In this document: positions 7,749-16,444 of the stretch, piece after piece
Layout: each line of letters opens with the position of its first letter
Numbering within the stretch: position 1 is the first letter of the stretch
Assembly: GCA_041399065.1 (NCBI GenBank)
Contig: JAWKTN010000003.1
Span: 620,001 to 684,000, forward strand
Reading direction: 5' to 3'
Length of the DNA: 64,000 nt
Origin: JAGQPD01 sp020426865
GTDB taxonomy: Bacteria > Planctomycetota > Planctomycetia > Pirellulales > Pirellulaceae
The notes under the pieces: generated by a model
Databases searched by the model: none
What the model was told of the DNA's origin: nothing
What the model saw: only the letters and a program-made list of their open reading frames with translations
Translations under genes and position numbers: made by a program

Positions 7749-10700
7749 CACCTCCCACATCTCAACTTGCTGGCTGCAACCCGTTCGATACAACGCGGCC
7801 CGCTGTCGCACCGGCAGGGCGTCGTCGCTTGCTGAGTGCTTGCACGATTTCCGTGGCAACGATGCTCGCCACCTTGCTGGCCACGTTGCCGTTTCACTCC
7901 GTGATCAATCGCGCAGCCGCCGAGGAAGGAGACGCCGATAAAAAGGGCCGCGCCGAACTGATCGTACGCCGTGGAGTCGAAAATGAGAGTTTCGTGGATA
8001 TCGATATTTCACCAGACGGCCAATGCGTATTGGCATTGTTTTCGACAGGGGTCATTCGAGTCTATGAGGCGGAGACCGGACTGGAGATTGCCAGTTCCAA
8101 GGCAGATGGTGCCGTGATCGCGAGATTCTCCCCCAACAGCCAGAACGTAATTTTGCTGAAGCCCGGCGATTTCTCCACGATGCAAGCTTGGCAGTGGTCG
8201 TTTGGTGGCGACCAACAAGAAATCGAATTACTCGAGAACGCCCTGGGCCTACAGCCTACCACGACGATCGAAGGTCGGTGCATCGGTGGATGGGTCGGCG
8301 ATGATCAGTATCAAACGATCGATGCGGATACAGGGGAGACCGTTGGCAAGTTTACGATGTTGCCGAACACGCTGGCAGACAAGAAGGACTATCTGCAAAC
8401 TAGCGAAGGCCACGCGTCTATTTTGCCGCTACAAAACGGTTATCTCGTTGCCACTTCGGGGGACGGTCGATATGTGGGGTTTGAAACGAAGCAGCATGAG
8501 ATTGCCATCTACAAAACAGGGGCCGATCGACCGGTCCGAGTGATCGAATTATTTGGTGGACCTTCCTCTTTGCGGCTGTCCCGTACCGGAAAATACTTGG
8601 CATATGCGAACCTGCAAGGAATCGTCGTTACGGAAACGGAAAACGACAAGGTTGTCTTGAACGAAGAGTCCTTGGCAGGTGGCCTGAGTTTCTCAGCGAA
8701 CGAAGAGCTGTTCTACTTCTCCATCGCACCGGACAACTCGATTATCTACCCCGAGACACAAGAAGTTGTAGGCCGCCTGTTGACATTACCGGAAGGACAG
8801 CCGGTTGACACAATCACCGCCGAAAACGCGACGGCCGAACTGGGCATCACGAGGTTTTCCGCTGACAATGCGTCGTTACTGACGGCTGCAACAGGCGATG
8901 TATGGGACTTCCGCTCGTTCTCGAGCAAATACTTGTTTGGCAAACGTCCGGTATCCGAGCTTGCTCGCCTGGAACAGACGTACGTGGGTGAAACGACACT
9001 GGCATCGGGAATCGGCTTCTCACCAGATGGCAAGCAACTGGTGGTCTGCCGTTCGGACAATTCCACTCGATTGTGGGAGGTCTCCACAGGCGGGCAGCGC
9101 GAGGCATTTCGCGGCCACAAGGGCATCCCTTCAGGCGTCCAATACTCCCAGGACGGCAAATATCTCGTTACGGGCAGTTTCGATGGCTTCGTGCGTCTGT
9201 GGGACGTAGCTACTCGGCGCGAATTGCGCCAGTACGAAACCGATCCATTGGGCAAACCAGAAGATAAGCTTGGATACGACGCGCCGACTCGCGTTCGCAT
9301 CTCACCCGACAAGAAACTGGTCGCTGCGTGTTCGATCGATGGAAACACATATGTCTGGGCCACTGACACGGGGGAACGGCTTGCCAAGTTGCGGCATGAG
9401 TCACTAGCAATGGAGTTTTCTCAAGACTCAAAGCATCTACTCATCGATAACGTGCTACTTGACACGCAGAGGTTCGAGATCGTCCGCGAGTACAAAGGAG
9501 CACAAGGTCGTTTCACGAGAATGCACGGCGGCAGTGTGTTCATCAATGGCGGGCGTCAAGTGTTGGTGTGTCAGGTAGTACCATCGACATTGTTTCGAAA
9601 AGCTTCGAGCAACCTCGTCCTATACAACCTGGAAGAAGACACCGTGGTTAAGGAGATACCCATTGAAGATGACGAACTTGGCTTCATAACAACGATACGG
9701 CTCTCCCCTAACGAAAAACAAATATGCCTGGTAGGTACGGACGCAGTCATGGCTTGTGACGCTCTTTCCGGCGAAAAGCAGTTTACTGTCGAAGTTGCGC
9801 AGGGAATTACGACAGCCTATTCGCCGGATGGCAAGTGGCTACTTATTAGTTCGCTGACGGACGGTATCCATGTCGTGGACGCGGCAACGGGCAAGGTTCG
9901 CTGTCAGCTCTATGGTTTTCGGGACGGCGACTGGGCCGTAATCGATGATGCCGGTCGCTATGACGCCTCCAACGGCGGCAGTGTGCGGGGACTTTATTGG
10001 CGAGTGCAAGGCCGCACGGTGGCGTTGGAACAGTTGAAGGAACGGTATTACGATCCCGGACTGTTGGCCAAAATCATGGGAACGGCAGAAGAGCCGTTGC
10101 GCGCCGTCGAAGCCTTGCGTACGCCACGGTTGTTTCCCAACATTGAGGTGCGTGCCGACGAAGATCACCCCGACAAGTTCTCGATCACGCTGGAGGACCA
10201 AGGCGGTGGTATTGGCCCGCTGGTTGTCAAGCTGAACGGTAAAGAGGTTGCGATCCCGCAGCAGCCCAACGCACTGCCACGCGGAAGAGACGGCGACTAT
10301 CATGTAGCGATTGATTTATCCGATGACGCGCGTCTGATGCCGGGCCAACAAAACATTCTGGAGGTCTATGCCTACAACGAGGAAGGATATCTCAGAAGCC
10401 GCGGTGTACGGCGAGTGATCGTGCCGACCGCGCGGACCGAAACCGCGCCGCCTCGACTGTGGGGCATTGTGATTGGCATATCCGACTATGCCGGCACGGA
10501 TATCGATCTTCAATTCGCCGCCAAGGATGCCGATGCCTTTGCCACGTCGCTGGAAGTAGCGGCCCATCGTCTGTTCGGCCCCGAAAGGGTCACCATTCAA
10601 CGATGGATCGGATCCGATGGGGCGCTCGATGTCGTGACTCGAGAACACATTCACAAGGCAATCCAAATCGTCGTCCAACAGTCGCAACCGCAGGACGTCG

Positions 10701-11626
10701 TGGTCATCTACCTGGCGGGACACGGAGTTGTGCATGGCGGCGATGCCGGTGATTTTTACTACTTGTTGCAGCAAGCGCGAACGGCCGATCTGAGTGACCC
10801 TGAAGTCCGACGCACGACAGCCATGTCGAGCTCCGAATTTGTGGAACAATTGCGGGAGACACCGGCACAGAAGCAAGTCATGATCCTTGACACTTGTGCA
10901 GCAGGGCGATTCGTCGAGCAATTGACAAAACCTCGAAGTGTGCCTTCCAATCAAATTCGCGCCATGGAACGGATGAAAGACCGCACTGGGTTGTACATAC
11001 TCGCCGGATGTGCCGCGGACCGGCAGAGCTACGAAGCGACGCGCTTTGGACAAGGCCTTTTGACCTACAGTCTATTGATGGGGATGCGTGGGGCCGCGTT
11101 ACGCGAAAACAAGTTTGTTGATGTGTCGCGACTGTTTGAATTCGCTGCCGACGAGGTGCCCGATCTGGCCAATCACATCGGTGGCGTCCAACGACCTCTG
11201 ATCGCCATGCCTAGCGCCGGAGCAAGCTTTGATATGGGAGCTTTAACGTCCGAGGACAAGGCAAGAATCCCGTTGCAGTCGATACGGCCGATCATGGCAC
11301 GTTCATCATTTCAAGACGAACGCCGATTGAGAGATCACCTACAATTGGCCAGCCTGGTCAACGAACGCCTTCGGGTCGGTACACCTCGCGGCAATGGCAG
11401 GGACCTCGTCTTTATTGACGCAATTGACGTTCCAGACGCCTACGAAATGTACGGACGCTATCGCGTCACCGACGGCAAAGTTACTGTAAGGGTCTTGATC
11501 GTACAAGGCGAACAAGATATCGCAGAATTCGAATTGGCCGGCGCAACGAGCGACGTGCCGTCCCTGGCAGACGCAATCTGTGAAACAGCTCATGGCAAAG
11601 TCATCGAGCGAGCGAATTCGCCGTAG
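7745..11626 (+). CDS. WD40-repeat protein with C-terminal caspase-like (peptidase C14) domain
   Basis: A 1293-residue protein with an N-terminal hydrophobic segment (about 30-58) ending in AAAEE, suggesting export or membrane anchoring. Residues about 75-760 are a WD40 beta-propeller array; the clearest units are at about 415-500 (GIGFSPDGKQLVVC... STRLWEV; GVQYSQDGKYLVTG... VRLWDV). From about 900 the sequence is a caspase-fold domain: LWGIVIGISDYAGT, catalytic His H993 in LAGHG, catalytic Cys C1051 in LDTCAAG. Both catalytic residues are present, so a cysteine protease is expected. The last 100 residues are unassigned. It is translationally coupled to the kinase gene. A stress- or death-like response controlled by the sigma/kinase pair is an inference from context. 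Confidence 0.88.
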   Translation: MTPPTSQLAGCNPFDTTRPAVAPAGRRRLLSACTISVATMLATLLATLPFHSVINRAAAEEGDADKKGRAELIVRRGVENESFVDIDISPDGQCVLALFSTGVIRVYEAETGLEIASSKADGAVIARFSPNSQNVILLKPGDFSTMQAWQWSFGGDQQEIELLENALGLQPTTTIEGRCIGGWVGDDQYQTIDADTGETVGKFTMLPNTLADKKDYLQTSEGHASILPLQNGYLVATSGDGRYVGFETKQHEIAIYKTGADRPVRVIELFGGPSSLRLSRTGKYLAYANLQGIVVTETENDKVVLNEESLAGGLSFSANEELFYFSIAPDNSIIYPETQEVVGRLLTLPEGQPVDTITAENATAELGITRFSADNASLLTAATGDVWDFRSFSSKYLFGKRPVSELARLEQTYVGETTLASGIGFSPDGKQLVVCRSDNSTRLWEVSTGGQREAFRGHKGIPSGVQYSQDGKYLVTGSFDGFVRLWDVATRRELRQYETDPLGKPEDKLGYDAPTRVRISPDKKLVAACSIDGNTYVWATDTGERLAKLRHESLAMEFSQDSKHLLIDNVLLDTQRFEIVREYKGAQGRFTRMHGGSVFINGGRQVLVCQVVPSTLFRKASSNLVLYNLEEDTVVKEIPIEDDELGFITTIRLSPNEKQICLVGTDAVMACDALSGEKQFTVEVAQGITTAYSPDGKWLLISSLTDGIHVVDAATGKVRCQLYGFRDGDWAVIDDAGRYDASNGGSVRGLYWRVQGRTVALEQLKERYYDPGLLAKIMGTAEEPLRAVEALRTPRLFPNIEVRADEDHPDKFSITLEDQGGGIGPLVVKLNGKEVAIPQQPNALPRGRDGDYHVAIDLSDDARLMPGQQNILEVYAYNEEGYLRSRGVRRVIVPTARTETAPPRLWGIVIGISDYAGTDIDLQFAAKDADAFATSLEVAAHRLFGPERVTIQRWIGSDGALDVVTREHIHKAIQIVVQQSQPQDVVVIYLAGHGVVHGGDAGDFYYLLQQARTADLSDPEVRRTTAMSSSEFVEQLRETPAQKQVMILDTCAAGRFVEQLTKPRSVPSNQIRAMERMKDRTGLYILAGCAADRQSYEATRFGQGLLTYSLLMGMRGAALRENKFVDVSRLFEFAADEVPDLANHIGGVQRPLIAMPSAGASFDMGALTSEDKARIPLQSIRPIMARSSFQDERRLRDHLQLASLVNERLRVGTPRGNGRDLVFIDAIDVPDAYEMYGRYRVTDGKVTVRVLIVQGEQDIAEFELAGATSDVPSLADAICETAHGKVIERANSP

Positions 11627-11632
11627 TCGGCA

Positions 11633-13225
11633 TCAGTCCACTTGCGAACCCCACCAGTGGTTGTTGGGATCATAGCTTTCCTCAAGAAAACCCGCCGCCG
11701 CTCGTTCGAGATTCGGCAGCTCGACATTTCGAGTGCGCTGCCGCTCTCGCTCGTACGCTGCCGGGTCATAGTTGGGGTTTTCCGTGGGAAACCTGGCACG
11801 CGTAGTCTCAAGCCAATCATCGAGTCGCTTCCGCATGCTCGCTGCCCGGTCCGCCTGGCGAGGCGCGACGTCCGTCTGTTCGCCGGGATCGGCAACGACG
11901 TCATAAAGCTCGTCGCGCCCGTCTTCGTAATAATGGATCAACTTCCAATTGCCCTCCATAATGATCGAACTTGGTTCGCCACCCTGGTTTCCATAATGAG
12001 GATAATGCCAATACAACGGTCGTTCAGGTAGCGCCCCCCCGCGCAGCGCAGGAACGAGGCTAATGCCGTCGACTTGCTGTTCTGGAGGCATTTCCAATCC
12101 AACCATATCGACGAGCGTGGGATAGAAGTCGATGCCACTGGCGATCTCCTTCGACACCGAACCGGGTTCTACTACGCCAGGCCAGACAATGTAGTACGGT
12201 TCGCGAATTCCACCTTCCCATTGGCGCCCCTTTCCGCCGCGCAATGGCAAGTTCGATGTCGCTTTACCATCGCCGGCCGACACGCCACCGTTATCAGACG
12301 TAAAAACGACAATCGTGTTGTCGGACAACCCGTTGCGGTCAAGTGCTTCCAGCGCGTATCCCACGGCCGTGTCCATCGCCTCGATCATCCCGGCGTACAA
12401 GGGATGATCCTGGACCTGCCGCACAGGACTGGTACGGTCGATCAGAAAACGATGTTCCACTTTGGGTAGCAGCGATGCTTTTTCTCGATACTTGGCCCAC
12501 AACGGTCGAGTAGACTGAATGGGCGCATGCACCGAATAGAATGCCAGGTAAGCGAGAAACGGTTCGTTGGCACGTTCGTCGATGAACTTCGCCGTTTCCT
12601 GACCCAACCGCAGCGGCAGCGATTCGCCCGCCGGTCCGTCAGTCATCTTTGGATTCTTGTAAGGTGCGAAAAAACCACTCGGCGGTGAACCACGTTCGTG
12701 TCCTCCGACGTTGAATTCAAATCCATGATCCTCGGGATACGATCCCTCGTTTCCCATGTGCCATTTGCCGGCAAAGAACGTACGATATCCTGCGGCCCGA
12801 AAAGTTTCGGCAAGTGTAACATCGTCGTGAGGCAGGACATGTGAGTAATGGGCTGGCAACAGTCTCGTATTGCGTTTCCATGCCGTTCCCTCGGCGGCTC
12901 CAATCCAATCGGTGATGCCATGTCGGGTGGGAAATTTTCCGGTCATGATGCTGGCCCGCGACGGGCTACAGACCTGGCACGCTGCATAGCCGCGCGTAAA
13001 ACGCATCCCGCGTTTTGCAATGCTGTCGACGTTCGGACTTTCATAAAACGTGCTCCCCTCCACGCTCAGGTCCCGCCACCCCAAATCGTCAACCAAAATG
13101 AACAACACATTCGGCCGTCGATCCTGAGATTCATCTCCGGCAGATACTGCAGGCAAGGCCATCGTCCACATGGTCGCCCAAACCAGCGTACATACTGTGA
13201 AAACCCGGTTGTTATGGTATCGCAT
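11633..13225 (-). CDS. type I (formylglycine) sulfatase
   Basis: An exported sulfatase of 530 residues if translation starts at the ATG at 13225; the frame opens 16 codons earlier at 13273. A signal peptide with a VSAG cleavage region is followed by the metal-binding RPNVLFILVDDLGW motif and the active-site signature CSPSRASIMTGKFPTR, in which C86 is the Cys converted to formylglycine. Downstream are KWHMGN, SDNGG and a C-terminal subdomain. Planctomycetes carry many such enzymes for sulfated algal polysaccharides; the substrate here is unknown. A GGAG lies ahead of the 13225 ATG. The gene converges on the caspase gene with only six bases between stops. Confidence 0.93.
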   Translation of the reverse strand: MRYHNNRVFTVCTLVWATMWTMALPAVSAGDESQDRRPNVLFILVDDLGWRDLSVEGSTFYESPNVDSIAKRGMRFTRGYAACQVCSPSRASIMTGKFPTRHGITDWIGAAEGTAWKRNTRLLPAHYSHVLPHDDVTLAETFRAAGYRTFFAGKWHMGNEGSYPEDHGFEFNVGGHERGSPPSGFFAPYKNPKMTDGPAGESLPLRLGQETAKFIDERANEPFLAYLAFYSVHAPIQSTRPLWAKYREKASLLPKVEHRFLIDRTSPVRQVQDHPLYAGMIEAMDTAVGYALEALDRNGLSDNTIVVFTSDNGGVSAGDGKATSNLPLRGGKGRQWEGGIREPYYIVWPGVVEPGSVSKEIASGIDFYPTLVDMVGLEMPPEQQVDGISLVPALRGGALPERPLYWHYPHYGNQGGEPSSIIMEGNWKLIHYYEDGRDELYDVVADPGEQTDVAPRQADRAASMRKRLDDWLETTRARFPTENPNYDPAAYERERQRTRNVELPNLERAAAGFLEESYDPNNHWWGSQVD

Positions 13226-13400
13226 GGTAGGGATACTCCACAAAATTCGAAAATACGTTGCAATTTCCCGCAACAGGAACGTTGATTATACGCGAACAAG
13301 GCGCCACATGTGGCATCTTCGCCCCGCGATAATTACAATGCGCTAATTACAATGCGTTGCGAGCGAGTGAATTCCAACCATGTGTAAACGGAGAAACAAG

Positions 13401-14192
13401 ATGGCAAGCTTTTCGTCGCGGTTTTCGCAGAAGTCAGAAAAAATCTCTCGCCGACAGATGTTCGAACATTCGGCGGTCGCAGCTGGCGTGGCGGCCGCGA
13501 TGGCCGCCGTCTCGAAGACCACGTTGGCGGCGGAAGGCAAGCGGCCTGAGCTGAAGGCCCAGAGCGTGATTCTATTTCAAGGCGATTCCATCACCGATGC
13601 CGGACGCGATCGTGGGCAGCAAGACAATCCCAACAACCCTCGGCAATTGGGAAACGGCTACGCGATGCTGGCGGCCTGCGAGCTGCGTCGCGAACACGCG
13701 CCGCTTGATTTGCAGATTTTCAATCGCGGCATTAGCGGTAATCGCGTACCGAATCTCGACACTCGGTGGCAGACCGATTGCCTAGATCTCAAGCCGACCG
13801 TGCTGAGTATCCTGATCGGAGTGAACGATATTTGGCACAAGCTGAATGGCCAATACGACGGCACGACGGAAACCTACGAGACGGGCTTTGCCGAGTTGCT
13901 AGAAAAAACACGGACAGCCTTGCCGGACGTGGCGATCGTGATTTGCGAGCCATTTGTGTTACGATGCGGCGCGGTGAACGAAAAGTGGTTCCCCGAATTC
14001 GACGACCGCCGCGCAGCCGCTCGGCGCGTGGCCGAGAAAGCACAGACAATGTGGGTCCCGTTCCAGACGATGTTTGACACCGCAGTGGAGGCCGGCACGG
14101 AACCGGCTTATTGGGCAGGCGACGGTGTGCATCCCACCTTGGCTGGCCATTCACTGATGGCAAAGACCTGGCGCGAAGTGACTGGGATTTAA
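13401..14192 (+). CDS. SGNH/GDSL-family hydrolase with Tat-like signal
   Basis: An esterase-type SGNH hydrolase with all four family blocks: GDSIT (Ser63 from this start), GISGNR, GVNDIW, and GDGVHPT with Asp241/His244. The N-terminus ISRRQMFEHSAVAAGVAA carries the twin-arginine motif and a hydrophobic stretch, suggesting folded export by Tat. Two ATGs are possible, 13380 and 13401; the latter has GGAG nine bases upstream and is preferred. Such enzymes in planctomycetes are often carbohydrate or acyl esterases acting beside sulfatases, consistent with the divergent sulfatase gene next door. Exact substrate unknown. Confidence 0.88.
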   Translation: MASFSSRFSQKSEKISRRQMFEHSAVAAGVAAAMAAVSKTTLAAEGKRPELKAQSVILFQGDSITDAGRDRGQQDNPNNPRQLGNGYAMLAACELRREHAPLDLQIFNRGISGNRVPNLDTRWQTDCLDLKPTVLSILIGVNDIWHKLNGQYDGTTETYETGFAELLEKTRTALPDVAIVICEPFVLRCGAVNEKWFPEFDDRRAAARRVAEKAQTMWVPFQTMFDTAVEAGTEPAYWAGDGVHPTLAGHSLMAKTWREVTGI

Positions 14193-14401
14193 GCAAGCGA
14201 GCAGGGTTTTACCGTCGTATCGGAAGAGCGGCTTAATTGGCTCCCATCATGGTCCTCAGGGCTCCGCTTGTACACAACATCGACGTCGAACGTGGCTCTT
14301 GCCGCGCCATGTACGATGCCTGCTAATCCACCGGTGAGTATGAATTGGACGCCCTCATCGGAAAGTGCCCCGAGTAACCCACGGAACATTTCCGCGTTCA
14401 T
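14189..14401 (-). pseudogene. truncated nucleotidyltransferase-like gene (toxin-like remnant)
   Basis: The first ~45 residues look like the start of a MNT/AbiEii-like nucleotidyltransferase: EGVQFILTGGLAGIVHGAAR (the Gly-Gly motif region), then ATFDVDVVY containing the DxD metal motif. After KRSPED the sequence turns to low-similarity residues and stops at 70 residues, far short of a full domain (usually over 150). The stop region abuts the end of the SGNH hydrolase gene, so the 3' part appears to have been lost. It overlaps the upstream small gene by four bases (ATGA), the usual arrangement of a two-gene toxin-antitoxin-like module. Confidence 0.6.
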
Positions 14402-14601
14402 GACGGATGTCCTCTTCGCGATCGTCCGGCCTTCTGCAATTCAAAAACCGTTGACATCATGAGTTCAAACCGCTCGATACGTTGTTCCGGCGCAAGTTGT
14501 GCCGTTTCGCGCACTAGCGATCGATCCACATGTTTTTTGTATTCGTCGATAACATCGTCGAGCGAACTACGGATTTTTTTTTCTTTCGGTGAGTCTAACA
14601 T
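14398..14601 (-). CDS. small protein paired with the broken nucleotidyltransferase gene
   Basis: A 67-residue, highly charged, probably helical protein (EKKIRSSLDDVIDEYKKHV, APEQRIERFELMMSTVFELQ). It precedes and overlaps by 4 bp the truncated nucleotidyltransferase. Small partners of this kind occur upstream of nucleotidyltransferase genes, but no family is assigned with certainty. A short repeated phrase, gagtctaacattcttt, occurs twice just upstream (about 14591-14622), at the likely promoter or start region. It may be an orphaned remnant of the module. Confidence 0.45.
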   Translation of the reverse strand: MLDSPKEKKIRSSLDDVIDEYKKHVDRSLVRETAQLAPEQRIERFELMMSTVFELQKAGRSRRGHPS

Positions 14602-14638
14602 TCTTTGAGTCTAACATTCTTTGGACTCCAAGAGGCCG

Positions 14639-16105
14639 TCATGCCAACACCTCGCGTACAACGTTACCGTGGATATCGGTCAAGCGGAACCGGCGTCCTT
14701 GGAATTTATAAGTGAGTCGTTCGTGGTCGACACCTAGCAGGTGCAGAATAGTGGCTTGAAAGTCGTGTACGTGGACCGGGTTTTCGGCAACGCTCATCCC
14801 CAGCTCATCGGACGCGCCGTAGGTGATCCCGGGTTTGATACCACCGCCGGCCATCCAAAGTGTAAACGCGTATGGGTTATGGTCACGTCCCCAGCGTGGC
14901 CGATCATCCATTTTCCCTTGTAGGAAAGGAGTGCGGCCGAATTCACCGCCCCAAATGACAAGTGTGTCGTCGAGCATTCCACGTTGCTTTAAATCTTGCA
15001 CGAGGGCAGCCGATGGTTGGTCGGTATCACGCCCTTGCACGTACAATTCGCTTGTGATCGTGTTGTGATTGTCCCATCCGGCGTGCATCAACTGGATGAA
15101 CCGAACACCGCGTTCGGCAAGGCGTCGAGCCATCAAGCAATTGTAGGCAAAAGTTCCCCGCTCATGGACCGCTGGCCCATACATCTCTAGAATATGCGCG
15201 GGCTCGTCGGAAAAATCGGTCAGTTCGGGGACGCTGGCCTGCATCTTATATGCCATTTCGTATTGACTGATGCGCGTCACTATCTCGGGGTCGCCGAGTT
15301 GCTCGTAATGCCAATGATTGAGTTGCGCCAGGTCGTCAAGCAGTTCGCGACGTGTCGATCCAGTAATCCCGTCGGGACTTTTCAGGTACAACACGGGATC
15401 ACCGCCGGCGCGAAATTTTACTCCTTGATAGCGAGTGGGAAGGAAACCGCTGCCCCAATAAAAGTCATAAAATATTTGACCGCATGTCGTCCCTTTGCCG
15501 ATCGATGTCATGACCGTAAACGCCGGCAGATTGTCGCACTCGCTCCCTAAACCGTACGTCAGCCATGCTCCCATACTGGGCCGGCCCGGCATCTCGCTAC
15601 CAGTCAAGAAGAATGTAATTGCCGGTGCGTGATTGACTTGCGTCGTATGCATGCTCTTAATGAAACAGACATCGTCCACAATTGTCGCCGTGTTAGGCAT
15701 GACGCGACTGACCCATGCCCCCGAGTCACCATACTGCTGGTAGGGCTCCATCGGCGCCAGCATCAACTTGCCGTCGGGCGTGCCCGTCATGGTGCTGAAT
15801 CTTTTTCCTGCGACATATTCCTGCGGAACCGGCTGGCCATGCAATTGCTGCAAGAGCGGTTTGTAATCGAACAGGTCGACGTGCGATGGCGCTCCATTCA
15901 TAAACAGATAGATCACCCGCTTCGCCTTGGCTGCCGAGTGCGGCAACTCGGGCAGACCGGCCATGCCGTTGGCCGTCGCAGCATGTGCCGGACGATCGTT
16001 TAACAATGTGGCCAGAGCCGCCGTGCCAATCCCCACCGCGTTGGCACCAAAGAACTGGCGACGCGTTAGAATGCGACGGTGCAATGTGGTGATTGAATCT
16101 GTCAT
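14639..16105 (-). CDS. DUF1501 family protein (sulfatase-fold, Tat-exported)
   Basis: A DUF1501 protein of 488 residues from the ATG at 16105. The frame is open to 16219, and ATGs at 16126 and 16219 are alternatives. The N-terminus has a twin-arginine signal, LTRRQFFGANAVGIG, followed by a hydrophobic run. Family landmarks include VIYLFMNGAPSHVDLFDYKP, FLTGSEMPGRPSMGAWL, GWDNHN, WGGEFGRTPF and GRDHNP. DUF1501 proteins have an alkaline-phosphatase/sulfatase-like fold and unknown activity. They are nearly always encoded with DUF1549/DUF1553 proteins, as here: that gene lies upstream on the same strand, separated by a REP-like palindrome. A role in envelope or polysaccharide metabolism is usually assumed. 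Confidence 0.9.
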   Translation of the reverse strand: MTDSITTLHRRILTRRQFFGANAVGIGTAALATLLNDRPAHAATANGMAGLPELPHSAAKAKRVIYLFMNGAPSHVDLFDYKPLLQQLHGQPVPQEYVAGKRFSTMTGTPDGKLMLAPMEPYQQYGDSGAWVSRVMPNTATIVDDVCFIKSMHTTQVNHAPAITFFLTGSEMPGRPSMGAWLTYGLGSECDNLPAFTVMTSIGKGTTCGQIFYDFYWGSGFLPTRYQGVKFRAGGDPVLYLKSPDGITGSTRRELLDDLAQLNHWHYEQLGDPEIVTRISQYEMAYKMQASVPELTDFSDEPAHILEMYGPAVHERGTFAYNCLMARRLAERGVRFIQLMHAGWDNHNTITSELYVQGRDTDQPSAALVQDLKQRGMLDDTLVIWGGEFGRTPFLQGKMDDRPRWGRDHNPYAFTLWMAGGGIKPGITYGASDELGMSVAENPVHVHDFQATILHLLGVDHERLTYKFQGRRFRLTDIHGNVVREVLA

Positions 16106-16296
16106 CGGTCCAAGTTTCTCATTCATGCGGGCATTTGGCCTCAATTCCTTATGACCCAACATCCGTTCTATCACAGCAATCTCTGTTTTCGGGTACGAGT
16201 ACGAACTGATCGAACTCATAAAACGGGCTCCGGCTATCGGCGGGTGACCCGTGTAGCGCCAATAATGTCAGTCCCGCGTCTGCCCCCTCACCCCAA

Positions 16297-16377
16297 CCCT
16301 CTCCCCCATAAGGAGTTGCGGCGACGCGAGACATATTTTCGTCGTCTACTCTGCGCAACTCCTTACGGGGGAGAGGG
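16297..16377. repeat. REP-like palindrome between the DUF1553 and DUF1501 genes
   Basis: Two 24-base arms (16297-16320 and 16354-16377) are inverted copies with 23 of 24 positions matching; the arms read ccctctccccc(a/g)taaggagttgcg. The loop contains gacatattttcgtcg. Related elements occur at 34823-34904 and 38281-38362. As RNA it would form a long hairpin, which could attenuate or stabilise the bicistronic message. Confidence 0.85.
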
Positions 16378-16444
16378 GGCCTGGCGCCGCCGAGTTTTCA
16401 TCAGCCCAGGTCATCCTCGTGACGTTGTCAAATCAAATGTTCTT

